Source: Todiramphus chloris collaris (lineage: Eukaryota > Chordata > Aves > Coraciiformes > Alcedinidae). From it: a DNA stretch of 64,000 bases. Within the stretch, counting starts at the first letter, position 1; every line of letters begins with the position of its first letter. Under the pieces are notes generated by a model, which was not told the DNA's origin, searched no databases, and worked only from the letters and a program-made list of their open reading frames with translations. The stretch spans positions 11,687,845 through 11,751,844 of the forward strand of contig JANVCC010000012.1 of assembly GCA_025345505.1 (NCBI GenBank), in the 5' to 3' direction. Both the position numbers and the translations under genes were made by a program. Positions 11,876 through 24,589 of the stretch are shown here, one piece after another.

Positions 11876-14800
11876 ACATCTGACTTCTTGACTAAGAGTT
11901 TCTAAATTGTCACAGAATAATAAAAGGACTTAACTATATGTTGTACAAGAAGTCACACAGTTTAAACATTCAGTCATTGTTGAAGTATGTGTAGTTGACT
12001 AGATCCTCTGACTTCTGTCTGGTTTTAGCTAAGGAATAAAATAATGCCTCTTAAACTTTCCTGCCTTTCATTTATCTCTCCTAAGTCAACAGACTTTGTG
12101 GTGTTGTATGTCCTCACAATTCACTGCACTGTATTGTTGAAAATTAAGATGACTAGAGTGAATGTAATTGGTGTTCTTGTGAGTGCTCATTGCTATACTG
12201 TCAGACAAGGGTCAGAAGAGGCTATGGCTCTGCATGTCTACACCCTAGCTGAGCTGGTACTGATATTTGTGGGAGACATAATTTCAAATGTACTTTGAGA
12301 GCTCTTAGTGAGACAAGCTGCAGTATCCTGGGTCCTGAAAACTTTTGTGGCACCCGGAGCACATTAGCAAGACCAAGATATGACCTGCTTTCTCTGCCAG
12401 GTACAGAATGTCCTGTTGGGTTCTATAACCCAGATCATTCTCTGAATGTGAACCTTATGCTTGAGTGAGTGTAGAGAATTGGAGCTGTCACATAACTCTG
12501 CTTTTTCAGTTACCACACTACAACAGTTTGATCTGTTACTGAAAACTAATGGACAATCTCCTCCTCTGGTCTTTTACTCCATGGAGAACAGCTTCTTGTG
12601 TTGGTCTTTACTGTTAGCACTGATCTCCTCCTAACTGCTCCCATCAAAGTTGTCCAAAGCCTGACATTTATGTATGTCATAAAGCTATTTGTATCCATTT
12701 CCCAAGTCTTGCATAAGAAAGCTTTAACTTCTTTTCTTTCTTTAATCTTTAATTCAAATATTTATAAGAAATCTGATTTTTCATCCTGACTTCTCTTTGA
12801 ACAGCTGACTGCTGGTTATAGCATTTCTTTCCTCTCCTTCCTCTGACATCCTAGTCCTTGTAACTCTACTTCTAGCTACACACTGTGTACCCTTCTCTAA
12901 CAAACTGTAGTTTCTTCTCATATAAATCGCTCCCAGTAACTCACTTTCCAGGAGGCATGTGTTATTTTAAGAACTGTGCAGTGTCACCTTATGGATTCTT
13001 CTCATGCTTGTGCATAGCTTTACAGTTTTAACTTTCACTGGGAAAACACAATGTCTGCTTTGCAGATGGAGTGGCGACAGGTTGTTAAGAATGGGGCTGC
13101 TACTGACCCTGGATTTTTTACCATGTGTGCAATAGAAGTCCCTGAGTGAGTCACCCCATGGTCACTTTGTAGACAATAGAGAAAACACATTTAGAGGGAA
13201 CAATCTACCTAGCCTATTTTTGAATTTTATATTTAGGATAAGGAAAACAATACTTTCTGTGTTACTCCTATCCACTCATAGGGGCTGTAAGCTCAGGTGA
13301 CTAACCCACGTGTAGGTATTGGAGGCTGTTTTCAAATATAATGCACTTTCACAGCAAGGCAGTCAGACCAGCTGCCAGGAGTAACACCTGCAGAAGCAGG
13401 TACACTAGGCAATTTCCACTGAGATGTTGATACAAACATAAGGACCCTTCAGAGAGGTGAAAACTCTCAGGAGTATTGTCAGAAATTTATTATTTTGTAG
13501 GTCTGTAGTATTTTTTGAGTAGACTCAGCATAAAAAACTATCTTTAAGAATTGTCTATGAATATTTGTTCTACCTGTTACATGATTTCCAAGCGGTTAAA
13601 GTTGGAAACAAGACAGAGATGGTGGGAACCTGAACAATTTGGAAAATGCTGGAAAGTCTTTATTAGAGATTGTTTTTGAAGAACAAAACAGTTCATTGTG
13701 GAGTCCTTAAGCCCTCAGAAGAGAGATCTGATCCTCAGTGAGTGGGTATGTACACCAAAACTGAGAACTATAAATATACTTTGTTCACAGCTAATCATTT
13801 CAGAGAGATGTGTGTGTGGTACAAAGGTTTGGTTCAATTAACACAGTCTGTTGACTTTATATAGAGAGGTTTTAGCAAGGACTGTGATTAAGCTTACAAG
13901 TACATACCACTCCAATGCTTTCTTTGCCTCAGAAGAAAAAAGGCATGGGTGAACTTTATTAATGGAAGCAGACAAATATTTCAAAACAAGGTTTACCATG
14001 CCTGTTGAGATGTGTACATGAGAAAGAGAAGCTTTAGAGTTAGTTGCTGTCATATCCAAATTACAATTTAAATTACTGTGAGTACAGATGCATTCTTTGT
14101 TTTGCAACATATTTTATATACTGCTGTATAGAAATACATTAAAAATTCATGTGTTTTCTGATAAGGGACATATGATGTATATGCCAGGAAGAGGGTGAAG
14201 ATGCATACCCATCACTTTGATTTAGAATAGTAGTAAATAATCATGTTATTATTTATGGAGTAATTTTAAATCTAAGAGTTCTTCAGTTATAAATGGAAGT
14301 CTAATATTATGTGGAACCTATATCATGTGAAACATTTTTCTGAAAATCTGTTTCACAAGATGCAGAGAAGCACTTGGACTTTAAAACTATGGCATGAAGG
14401 ATGTTACAGGTCTGTTGAGGGATAGAATGTCATAGGACTTTCATAGTGAAGGCAGTATGTTTTCTCTCTTTCCAGAAATTTCTGAGCAAAATAGTGTTGA
14501 GATTGTGGGAGCAGTACTGGGTGAGAGGAGGCAAAGCTGTAAACCTGTAAAATGTGAAGAAGCTTGGTAGCCTTTATGAAGTGACTCTATGGAACCTCTC
14601 TTCTGGATAGAGACAAAATGCATAGTACAAATTTGTGAGCATATTTCCATGAGGTTAACAGTAATATCCTAATCTTTATTGAGGACTCAGAACTAAAGGG
14701 GGATTTGCCCTGGGGCTTCTGAAAAATAACTAAAGGATATTAGCTTTTGGGAAAGTCAGAGTCTGATTGCTCCTGAAAGGTCAATATAGTGTTGTCTGAC

Positions 14801-14894
14801 TTTATTGCATGTACAGATTCATCCTAAAATTCATTCTGTGTAATATTTTTATCAGATATCCTAATGATACAGCTAATGATGTAGTTCTACAGTA
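11876..14894. other. Unique AT-rich non-coding DNA
   Basis: No gene or transposon recognised. A short open stretch around 13,074-13,165 follows a TTTGCAG (acceptor-like) and begins with ATG, but it stops after about 29 codons and has no clear donor site, so I do not call an exon. The largest frame (90 codons, minus strand, 13,838-14,110) has no recognisable motif. Confidence 0.55.
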
Positions 14895-15280
14895 ATCATG
14901 TGTGGGAGAACATAACGGACAGTCACACACAGACCAATGTGATCAAGTGAATGCCGTTTATTATGGGTTACATAGTTGTTATATGTCTCACTGTTCCTAA
15001 CATGCACTACTAACCTATACATGATTGGTCACTACATAAAAGCCACACACCCTTAATTATACATGATTGGTGATTTTTGACTGTCCACGCAGCAGGCACA
15101 CAGCAGTCTTTTCCCTTATCTTCCTTCTTGGCATCAGGGAGTTGTTTTTCTCTTAACTATCTTCCTCTCTCGCAGTCATGGCCGAGCTTGAGGCCTCATT
15201 CTTGCAACAAATTCTGTTCGCTTATGAAGGCTGGATTGCTCACATGTCCATTGGTAGACAAAAACTCCTCTACACTCATG
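14895..15280 (-). mobile_element. Solo LTR, short-R retroviral type
   Basis: A 374-bp LTR at 14,901-15,274. Read on the minus strand it begins TGTAGAGGAG and ends CTCCCACA, so it has TG...CA ends. Flanking hexamers are ATCATG (14,895-14,900) and CTCATG (15,275-15,280), a 6-bp target duplication with one mismatch, which fits ERVK/alpharetrovirus-like elements rather than ERVL. On the minus strand there are two GACCAATCATG/CACCAATCATG CCAAT boxes, a TATA-like ATATAA (complement of 14,979-14,984) and, 16 bases after it, AATAAA (complement of 14,957-14,962). This implies a very short R region, as in avian alpha-type retroviruses. No gag, pol or env is attached. The apparent 98-codon plus-strand frame at 15,077-15,373 is partly LTR sequence and not a gene. 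Confidence 0.82.
14957..14962 (-). terminator. AATAAA polyadenylation signal of the 14.9-kb LTR
   Basis: Exact AATAAA on the minus strand inside the LTR, 16 bases downstream of the TATA-like ATATAA. It marks the R region and, with the TATA element, fixes the LTR orientation. Confidence 0.65.
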
Positions 15281-16382
15281 CTCATCGTCAATTATGTCAG
15301 TGAAAGCAGAAGTTCTTGGATCTCCGTTTCTGTCTGCAAAATTATTTGGTCTTTTTTTTTCCCATTTTTTTAATAATTTGCTGGCAACAGGCTGGGGAGT
15401 AAATATCTAGATGATTTTTAGATATGCTTGAGAAATCTTTTCATTTTACATGTGAAAGGACTTAAGTACAGAGTCAAGAAGTTTTATTGATGAGCTAAGA
15501 TGAAATTCGGTTTTAAGGACAAAGACTTGTCCTCAAAACTATTGGTTCCTCAGGCTTTATTACTGATCATACTCAAAGTGTACTTTGGTACCTAACAATA
15601 TTCCTGATATTTCTTAAAGAAATCTATTTGCTAATGTAAATGTTCTCCATACTTAAGTTACCATACTTAATCTCAGGATGTCCATAGAGAGTCTTCAGCA
15701 AAGAAACAGTAAGTAACTCACAGAATTAACCTTCAAAACAGTTTTTAAAAATTTTATTATTGTTGGAAAGCCCATGTGCTAAAATGTCCTTTAAAAAAAT
15801 CTTATGTCATTCCATAGTCATGGTGAGTTTGCTTAATATTCTGAAAGCAATTTTAAGGAGAAATTTTGCAGTGAACACTCCAAAACCACTCATAAATACA
15901 AGAGTAGCAGGAATAGTTTGACAGTTTCAGTTGCATGTGATGATATTCTAAGTGTTAAGTCGTTGTTTTTGAGGAAGAAGGAAGTGTAGATGTGCTATAT
16001 TGGGAATTTTTTTTTTTTTTTAGTATAAGGGATCCAGAATGTTATATGTTAAAATAAAATATGAAAATCCTCATGGATTTGTCAGTCCACTTTATGTGCA
16101 TTTTCAATGTTTAGGAATTAGAACATGAAGTGTACAGTTATCTTTTTAAAATAAATAAATAAAATTAATTTGTGGTTCTAGTCTTGGTATCAAATCTCAA
16201 GACATTCATCCTTGTTTTCCTCCATCAAACTGTGGCTATAAATAATTCAGCCTTTTTCCATCATATGCTATGTCAGAATATATTTTGCCTTGTATGAGAA
16301 TACTATGTATTATTTATTGTACACCTTAAAAATGTTGTCAGTGCAATGATAACAAAAAATAGAAGATATATGAGTAATTTAG
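15281..16382. other. Unique AT-rich non-coding DNA
   Basis: Nothing recognised apart from a T run at about 16,007-16,021 and a short (AAAT)n near 16,150. No open frame of note. Confidence 0.55.
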
Positions 16383-16540
16383 GTTGAGAGGGAAGCCTAG
16401 TCCAACTCTCTACACAAAACAGGGCCTGACTTTTGAGTATGTCCAAGGGTGTAGTTTACATTAACTTTCTCTGTACCTGTTCCAGTGTTTTCCTGCCCTT
16501 ACTATGAAGAACTTTTCGGTTTTGCTATCATTCTTTCTAA
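16383..16540 (-). mobile_element. Old CR1 LINE 3' fragment
   Basis: Contains, in order, the degraded landmarks of the 3' part of an inverted CR1: CCTAGTCCAACTCTC, a CAGGGCCTGACTTTTGAG-like stretch, TGTCCAAGGGTG, ACCTGTTCCAGTG and an ACTATGAAGAACTTTT block. These match, in the right order and spacing, the antisense of the CR1 region that encodes the protein's C-terminus and the start of its 3' UTR. Divergence is high and both ends are uncertain by tens of bases. Confidence 0.6.
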
Positions 16541-18890
16541 GAAAAGATCTAATGACCTTGAAACACTGAAATCTCTGGCCTTGAAGATATTAAGGTACCT
16601 ACATTGATATAAATGAAAGTTAAAACATTCCTGGACAGATAGCTGGATATAGTCCTAAAATACTTTTCATTTAGACAGCATATTTTGCTAATGTATACTT
16701 GACTCAAGGCTGAATGACAGAAAAACTGCACATTCATGGAAATGAACCAAATTCACAAATATAAGAGTGAGCACACACTATCATGATGCATGGGGTAGGA
16801 AGAAATGAACCAATACAGAAGAAGCCTGAAGAAGTGAAAACAGGAAATACTGTCAGAATCTGTCTCCACTAACAGCTGGCAAGTGGTATCTACAAGATGT
16901 GTGATAGGAACATCTCAAACTGCCTGTCAGTTTCTTTTGACTATACAAATTAATTCCTGGTAGCTATTAATGGAAAACTAAACAGATTAGATCATTGATA
17001 CATCTGGATGACTGCACAGATTTAAAGACCTTAGGTGGAAAAGGCTAACATGTGTTTTATTCCTCTTCCCAAATTCAACTTCCCTAGGACAGAAAGAAAA
17101 GCAGACTTATAAATACTTTTTGTATTCTTAGTCCAAAACCACTGAGTTCTTCCAGACAAGATTCAAGAAACCGTTGTGCCTTTGTCCACTGGAAAGGCAG
17201 GTGACTGCTTTATTTGTGTTGTGTTAATGAAGTGCATTGGTCTGTAAAGCCACACAAAAGATTAAACTAGACGATCAAGAAAGTAGTAAAGAGCTACTTG
17301 GCTATCTGAAGGGTCTCCAGCGTTGCCACTTTGGAAGCCAAGAGAGATCTGTGAAGATAGTAAGAAGAGGTGGAGTTCAAGTGTATGTTTACTGTGTGAA
17401 CAGTCTGAGATTTATGATGTCCTTACTATTATTTATAGCTTAATTTGCATGGGTTGTGAGGAAAAAAGCGTGTTAGGTAAATGAACTGTGCTCAGTGAAC
17501 AATCTTATCACATGGAGTTCTGATGCACGTATAACTCAGCACTGACCCATACTTCAGCTCAGATCTCTTATTCCCTTTTCCTTGATCTTTTGTAATCTTT
17601 CTGGTAGGCTAAGAAACATTTTAATTTGTAAGTAATAGTTTTCATTATTTCTCTTCTCAGGGGCTTTGAACTATCACTAGGGAAATATGTTTACCTTTTG
17701 TTATCTTAGTCACACTAACTTTACAGTTCCTCTAGACCTTTATTCTGTACACATTTATGAATTCTTAATTGAGTCGTAAAATAAATTATTTGCTCCAAAT
17801 GAGAGTATAAAGTTCTAGACATCCAAATTTCTGCTGAGTCCTTATTATGCATGACCTTTTTTGGTCAGCTTTCAACATCTACTGAGAAGGCAGCAAAGAT
17901 GCTAAATCTTTCATTATCTAATTTTATTATGTGTTGTTAATCTACCTTTCTTTCTCAACTGATGGCTTCATATGTACCCTTCTGATCTACACTACTGAAA
18001 AAGGCAGTTATGATATACATGATATCTCATTTTAATTGTATATCTAATATATGTTATATGCATTTAGACTGATCTTTTTCTCCAATAAACAAGCTACTTT
18101 AGGACTATTAGATATAATATTTTAATTTATTAATTCAAAATAAGTCTGGTAGATTACATTGAATGACATAAACTAACATATAAGGTAATCTGAAGTACTT
18201 ATATAGAAGAATCTTCTTTATTAATAGGTGTCTTTAAAATCTAAGAGTTTGAAAAACAAGTAAGTCAGAATGGGCTCAGAAGACTATTTACTTTTTCTAG
18301 GCAATTTTCAGGTCTTCTTTGGAACTATTCAAAATAATTTCTGTGCCTAGAAGATAAGCAAGATGTAAGTCAAACTAGTGGAGGAATGTATTGTTCTAAC
18401 ACATACTAATAGTTTAGTATTGGTTAATTTCTAAACCATCAAATTATAATCACAGCAAGCACAACACAGCATTAAAAGGAGAGCTGTTAGCAATATAGGT
18501 GTGATTTTGTGCCTAATTTAATTTGTTTATATATTTTGCTAATGAATTGTATTAAATTTCGGCACATGGGTAAATATATTGTTAAATTCCACCATGAATT
18601 TTATAGAAAGCACAGTAATGGATAAAGAAATTACACCATGTCATTATGTTAACTTTAAAGAGTGAAAATAATTACCTCCACTGACATTATAGTATGTTAT
18701 ACAAACGGGTGTGTAGAAAATGCATTTTTAAATGGCATGAAAGCTCTGGTCATTAGTTTGTAAAGAATGCCATAAAACCTCCCCTCTCCAACAGTAAAGC
18801 CCACTGAAGGCTCCCAAAAGTTGAATACCCAAAGGCCCACGTTTACAGAGTAAATAAATAAAACATTTACTCTCTATTTCACCTCCATTA
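16541..18890. other. Unique AT-rich non-coding DNA
   Basis: No gene or repeat recognised. A 68-codon plus-strand frame at 17,237-17,443 has a charged, non-repetitive composition but no recognisable family and no supporting splice or promoter signals. The part from about 17,600 to 18,650 is particularly AT-rich. Confidence 0.55.
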
Positions 18891-18911
18891 TCAAATGTCT
18901 AATGCTTTGTG

Positions 18912-18995
18912 ACGGTAGCGGGTTTCTCTCACAGCCAGCAGAGGAACTTCAGTCTCTGCAGCATGCCAAGGTCGCCCGGCCTCAGCAGCGTGACG
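18912..18995. other. Isolated CpG-dense patch
   Basis: Six CpG dinucleotides occur within about 84 bp (GACGG, AGCGG, GTCGC, CCGG, AGCGT, GACGC), whereas most kilobases around it have almost none. The region to about 19,170 is also clearly GC-richer than its surroundings. An 88-codon minus-strand open frame covers it (18,891-19,157), but I recognise no protein family in it. It may be a small regulatory element, a first exon or simply a remnant of an old GC-rich insertion. No TATA box or transcript evidence can be seen. Confidence 0.45.
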
Positions 18996-19169
18996 CAGCC
19001 TCTGTGACTGAAATGCTGTTAATAGCTGAGTGAGGCAGTTTTGTGCTAGTTCAGATGCGTCTTCACTGTCATGCTGTGACCTCTGTGTCTGTAGTGTGAA
19101 GCTGAATACTCTGAAAGGATGCACATTTTTGACAGAGGAGGGAGTGCATAAAAGCATTGCAAGGTGTAC

Positions 19170-21654
19170 AAAAAATGACTGTCTCTTTGTCGCTTTTATT
19201 CAATCTTATTTTAAATGTGAGAAACCACACAGCTGCTTTTCCTTTTCATTTTTCTGTTGCCATTCAGATTTTGTGCATTCCTTTCTCAAGCTCCTCAAGA
19301 TTAATTCCCCAGTTATAAATGGGAACTGAAGAGACAAACGTAGAATGAACATCTCACAGATACTGTTCCCATCCCTGATCATTCTCTCTGTATACTGAAA
19401 TTCCTCACCTCTGTTCCCTGAGATCTCTTTTCTTAGAGTTGTAAACACTGGGCAGGGAAGGGAAATATTATTCTACCTATACAATGACAATGGGGGGATA
19501 AGAATGAGGGATTGCCCCCACTAATAAGACAGAAAACCTGGACTTTTAAAAATGTTGTCAGCCCACAGATGGAACAAATATGCTGCAGTTGCTGCTGATG
19601 TGGAGTGTATAATGGACTGGAAAGGACTCTCACAGGTATGTTAGAGGGCAGGCACCCATGGTTTGAGAAGATATTTTGAAGCCTAAATGCCACCCAGATT
19701 TTCCTTTAACATAAACATATCTGACATATAAGATATACCTGATATACCATATCTGATAATGCTTTCATGAACCTAAGACTCATTTCCATTGAGAAACCCA
19801 GCACACTGATAATTAACAGAATGATGCATTTTATTGTTTTTTTTTTTTTTTTTTTTTTTTTACTGCCACAGATAACTTCAGTTTTCCATAGGAATAGTTT
19901 TGGTATGGTGGAAGTTGAACACTTTTGACCCACAGGAGGTCTTCAAACAAATGAGGAGCTCTATGTCATTGCATGAATGTCTAAATTTAGTAGTCTGATG
20001 ACCTGTAAATGACTGTGTGAACCATATATATATAATTCTGACATTTATATTAGTCCAGTTTTGGAAAGTGCATTAAATTTCTACTCCCTAATATAATATG
20101 TTTTCTTATAAGGTTGTTATTTTCCCTAAGGCTGATAGCTTGGTTTGTTTCCTTTACAAGCAGATATGGTGAAAAAACAATACTGCTAAAAAAAAGCACT
20201 TTGTTTTACTGTTTTTAACATTTCCTTCTTCAGTGAAAAAATTAGACTGTAGCTATCTACAGAGACCACTGTGAGGACAAACCTCTCATTTACAGGTCTT
20301 GAGGAAAATTTGATGGAGTACTTGTGGGACAAAACAATGCATTAAAGTTCTAAAACTTGCTTTTTCTGCAATTGAAGTTTCTGTCCGTTGAGTTTATATG
20401 TGTCTTGTGTGTTCCTCATTAGAAGCAGAAAAAAGGTTTGCAGCGAAGAAAAAAAACCTGCCACATTTCAGAGGTATGTTTAAAAAATGTTATTTTTTTT
20501 AGTTTCCCTGAACAGCCCTAGGATGCACTGAAGCAGGCAGAAAAGCAGTGATTCTTATCAGATCTGATCTCCTTCTGCCTCTTTGTGCCCTGTGCACACT
20601 TCCTACAGCTCTGTTTTAATAAGATTCTGTTGAGAATTTGAGAGAGCCGGCCTAGTTACTCTTGTGCATTACAATCAAGGGTAATAAATGTGGGAAAACA
20701 GTATCTAAGTAAAAGACGTGTTTTTTTTCTTTTTGTTTTTTATTTCATGCAATTGTACTTCTTTCCCCTTTGAATTATCAATTTCCCAGTCTCAGATTCT
20801 ATGTGTTGGGAAATGACTGCAAATTCATGATATTCAGAGAGGCAATACTGAAACCCTTTATAACCCGTGTGACTCTCCCGAAATTATTACTCATCAATAT
20901 GAATTAGTCATCAGACACGGCAGAATGTTCTTCCAGGAAGATCTGAAAAAAGAGTAAGGCATTGTTTAAAGATGAAAACTAAGAACATCTGGCTCACATG
21001 AAAGGTATCAACTTGTAAAATACTCTTACAAGCTGCATAGAGGTGAACAGTTAGTGTCTCTCAGCCGTCTTTCTTATCCTGACTTCTCTCCAGCGAGTTT
21101 TCCCTGGCTGCTCAGGTTGCTGATAAGTCAACCCATAGTGGACAAATTCCATGAAGCCCAGGAAATTGGATTTATCCTGTTCCTGGTTCACAGTGTCTCA
21201 GTGACACAGTCTTCAGTTCACAATAAACAATCTGCCTAAATCTTTAGGATGCCCAGTTTTGGGTTTTATACACTGTGCAACTCTACTGGTCTGCATTAGT
21301 GAGGCTGATGCCGGTATTGGGAAGTTGTCCACATCACACATCATAGACTCCTTCACCTTTTCATTTGCTGTTTCCTTCTGTACAGCCTCAACTCAGAAGC
21401 TCTATGACACTACTAGATGTCTTGGCTACCAACATAAGAAAAAACAGATTATTTTCCCTTTTTTTTTTTTTTTTAGGTACAGCTGAATGGTTAGTTTTCA
21501 AAGGCAAACTCAATATGTATGCCATAGGTTGCATATCTTAATGGGAATCTTGTAGATGCCAGAAGATTTTTGTGTCTATAGGTAACTTCCTTTTGTAAGT
21601 TCTCCAGAGGGACCATACAGATTTGATCTTTTCCCTCAAAATTTCTTTCTTCCC
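19170..21654. other. Unique non-coding DNA with one long poly-T
   Basis: No gene recognised. Overlapping minus-strand frames of 75-86 codons at 19,206-19,933 lack family features, and the last of them reads through a poly-T tract as poly-lysine. AT-rich throughout. Confidence 0.55.
19837..19861. repeat. Poly-T run (25 T)
   Basis: Uninterrupted homopolymer. On the minus strand it is a poly-A that could be the tail of a processed retrocopy, but no gene-like body can be recognised on the adjacent side. Confidence 0.85.
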
Positions 21655-21735
21655 CTTCCTTCCTTCCTTCCTTCCTTCCTTCCTTCCTTCCTTCCTTCCT
21701 TCTCTCTTCCCTCTCTTCCTCCCTTCTTTTTTTTT
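21655..21735. repeat. (TTCC)n microsatellite
   Basis: About eleven perfect TTCC units to about 21,700, followed by an interrupted TCTC/TTCC pyrimidine tract and then poly-T. The minus strand is pure purine. The minus-strand frame across it reads Glu/Arg/Lys/Gly repeats and is an artefact. Confidence 0.92.
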
Positions 21736-21739
21736 TCTC

Positions 21740-22775
21740 TTTTTGCCTACCTTGTCTTACAAACCACATTTGTAATTTACTGAAAACATAGTCTTGTAGG
21801 GCTTTTCAGACTGAAATACCCTGTCACTTCCTTTGACAGCTTGGGTAATGTTTCCTGTGCTTAATTTACTAAAAAGATCTCGTTCATTTAACGAGGGGTA
21901 AGACTGTCTCCCCAATCCCCAGCTTCCTCAACCCATTTTGGAGGCTCAATATGCACCTTTCAGCATGAGAGTCTTCATCCACTGAGCTATGCATTCTTTG
22001 TCATTTTGCAGATTGCCTGAATAATTGATGCAAACTCTTAAAAAGACTGAAATCCTGACAGCTGCTTGATGCTGAACATGAGGTTATCAAATGTTTTCAG
22101 GTAAATGTAAGTTTGGGATGACTGACAGGGGTCATGTTTTCTTCCAGGAATACCAGAAAATAAACAGCAGAGAGATCTCTATAACTGAGAAAAAAATCCC
22201 AACCCTTTGAATGTATTTAAATTTTTCAGAGTTTATTTGTAGTTCAACTGGATTTGCTGAAGTTTCATCATCCTAAACTCACTCTAATAAGATGCATAAT
22301 CAGACCAAACAATTCTTCTTAATATAGGCACACATTATTCTTAAACAGACACTTAGCTAAATTTTACTTCTAAGTGAGCCAGCATTTACACTACAGCACA
22401 AAAGGAATGTAATATTTTTTTTTAAATAATATTTGCACATCTACTAATCTTATAACTGTCTAGAGAATGGAGTAGAGATTACTACTTATTTGAAGTTGAA
22501 GCAGTTGAAAAACATCTAAATAACTGTGGATAAATACTCTAAAAGTAGCATTAACTCTGAGCATCACCTCTTCCCAATGGTGGAGAGAATGAGATCCTAG
22601 CTGATGAAAGGGGGAATTCAGTGCAGGTGGATTTTCAGGAAGTTTTTGTAAACTGAAAATGAAGAACTAATTCTAAGATATAGAAAATGATGAATTTTAT
22701 ATATATATAAAATAATTTTTTTTTTGGAAGTGTTAAATGAAAAGCCATTCTTCTAATTTGATTTATATGAACCTA
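21740..22775. other. Unique AT-rich non-coding DNA
   Basis: Nothing recognised apart from a short (TA)n at about 22,699-22,709. A phrase near 21,980 resembles the complement of a tRNA D-arm but no cloverleaf can be built from it. Confidence 0.55.
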
Positions 22776-22922
22776 CCCAGATGCGTTCCTGTGTGACCTA
22801 ATCTAGGTGATCCTGCTCTGGCAGAGGGGGTTGGACTAGATGATCTTTCGAGGTCCCTTCCAACCCCTAACATTCTGTGATTCTCTGATACTGTGATTCT
22901 CTGATACTGTGATTCTGTGATC
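22776..22922 (+). mobile_element. Well-preserved CR1 LINE 3' end
   Basis: About 147 bp of CR1 3' UTR in plus orientation, heavily 5'-truncated as usual for this family. Landmarks in order: GATGCGTTCCTGTGTGACCT, GGTGATCCTGCTCTGGCAGA, GGTTGGACTAGATGATCTTT, GAGGTCCCTTCCAACCCCTA and CATTCTGTGATTCT. The terminal octamer tail is expanded: the 16-base unit CTGTGATTCTCTGATA occurs at 22,875-22,890 and 22,891-22,906 and is followed by a partial third copy. There is little visible decay compared with the other CR1 pieces here, so this is the youngest CR1 insertion in the window. No target duplication is expected for CR1. The 3' UTR type resembles CR1 subfamilies active in neoavian birds, which is an inference from memory of the family. 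Confidence 0.93.
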
Positions 22923-24589
22923 TTGCAGACATCTTTGTAGAAACTTTACTCTCTTAAGCACAAATTTAAATTAATATTCTAGCCATCAAGAGCAAACATG
23001 CTGTGGACAAAAAAAACTAGCAAAGCATGCACAAAACCTTTCAAACTACCTGCTCAGTAGATAATGGGTTGAGTAATTCTACCTGTAATGTTTTTGAGAA
23101 TATCACCTCAGCTTAATACAAGCCAGGTCTTACATAAGAATGTATTTAATCATTTAGACTTCTTAAAACATAATTTCTTCAAGATGAATCTATGAGGAAA
23201 GCAGTGCAGACATAGGTATTTTTGCTTTATTTGCTGATGAAAGAGTTTTGGATAAAAGAACTGTCTTATACATATGTAGCTACTAAGGGTGCATACTATG
23301 GTTGTATGCAAAACATTCATTTTGGAGATATTGTAATCACATACGGGTGAAAAAAAAAAAGGCTGTTTTTACACAAACACATTTACAAGTCCTAAGATTG
23401 GATCATAGTAGTAAGATGCAGAGTTTCACTCAGTTATCATGTGTGTGATTGCAGAATTTTTGCGTCACATTTTGTTATGGTTTTCACACTGTATTGAAGT
23501 AAGAACAAGGTTGCTTTGTTCTTGTAATGAAGAACTGATGTACTTTTTAAGCCTGCTCTGTGTTATAGTCACATATATTGAAATAATTAAACTGTAACCT
23601 TTTATAATCAAGAACAATGCCTAAGCATGGGATCTAAACTGCTTGCAGGAGTTAAAAATCAATTAATTTCTTAGTAGTTGCACTATACTGTGTAACCTAG
23701 TCAACAGAAAATAAAATAAACCACCAAACTGATCTTTGTGAAATAAACCCAACCTGAACTATTAATTTTACTCCTTTCTGTCTCAGCTTTAATTGTATTT
23801 GATCCTATAATCCACTCTGTAAATTGGAAAAGGAGAGTTTTATTTAATCTTAAGTGATAGTGCAATCACAATAACGAAATATCTGCAGTAGTATAAAACT
23901 GTCTAACAACATAAACAACACCTAAGTGTATTGTACCTTATTTATTTATTTCAGTGTATATATGTGTATATATATGTGAAGTACATCACAAGAATGCTAA
24001 ATTTGTGATCTGAAAAATCATTAAAGTTGTTATAGAAGTATAACTAAAAAATGCAATGCTGGCTTTGATCTTATGAGTTATAAAACCTAACCATATTAAT
24101 TAAGAGATACCTTGCCACACAGTAACTTCCAGGAACTTGCCAGACTTGAACTTAAAACTGTTTAGATTTACTGTTTGCTCAGTTTTTGCTCAAATGAATT
24201 TATCACGAGCGGAAAGAGAGATTCCTATGTGATCATGTGTGCTACAATAAGAAGTTCTCAAACAAAGGTGCACAATTCCACTACAGTTAGCAGCTCTGTG
24301 AAGTATAACCTTACTGCTCCAGAGGTAGACAAACTTCTAATTTCCAGGCTAAGTGTATTTCTTGTCTTTATACACTCATTTCTTTGTAAGCAAAAATAAG
24401 ATTTTTTTTTGTTTGTTTAAATGTTTTCCTGGATTTAACTTTCCCTTCTTAATATACTTATGCAAAATTCATATCTCCTTGAAACAACTAAACTGAACTG
24501 AAAAAGATGAGTTTTCCTACTTAGGGTCTGCCATTCACTTAAGCATCCTAAGAAATATTTTATCTTTATCTATTAGTTTCAGTATATTT
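22923..24589. other. Unique AT-rich non-coding DNA
   Basis: No gene recognised. Contains an A run at about 23,349-23,360 and a short TATA/TGTA-rich stretch near 23,955-23,977. Confidence 0.55.

Noticed and set aside
13074-13170. Exon-like open stretch starting with ATG after TTTGCAG
   Set aside because: It stops after about 29 codons without a clear GT donor and matches no family I recognise.
21491-21769. 92-codon minus-strand frame rich in Arg, Glu, Lys and Gly
   Set aside because: Produced by reading through the (TTCC)n microsatellite.
21975-22000. TTCATCCACTGAGCTATGC, resembling the complement of a tRNA D-arm
   Set aside because: No matching T-arm consensus, anticodon stem or acceptor pairing is present nearby, so no tRNA or tRNA-derived SINE is called.
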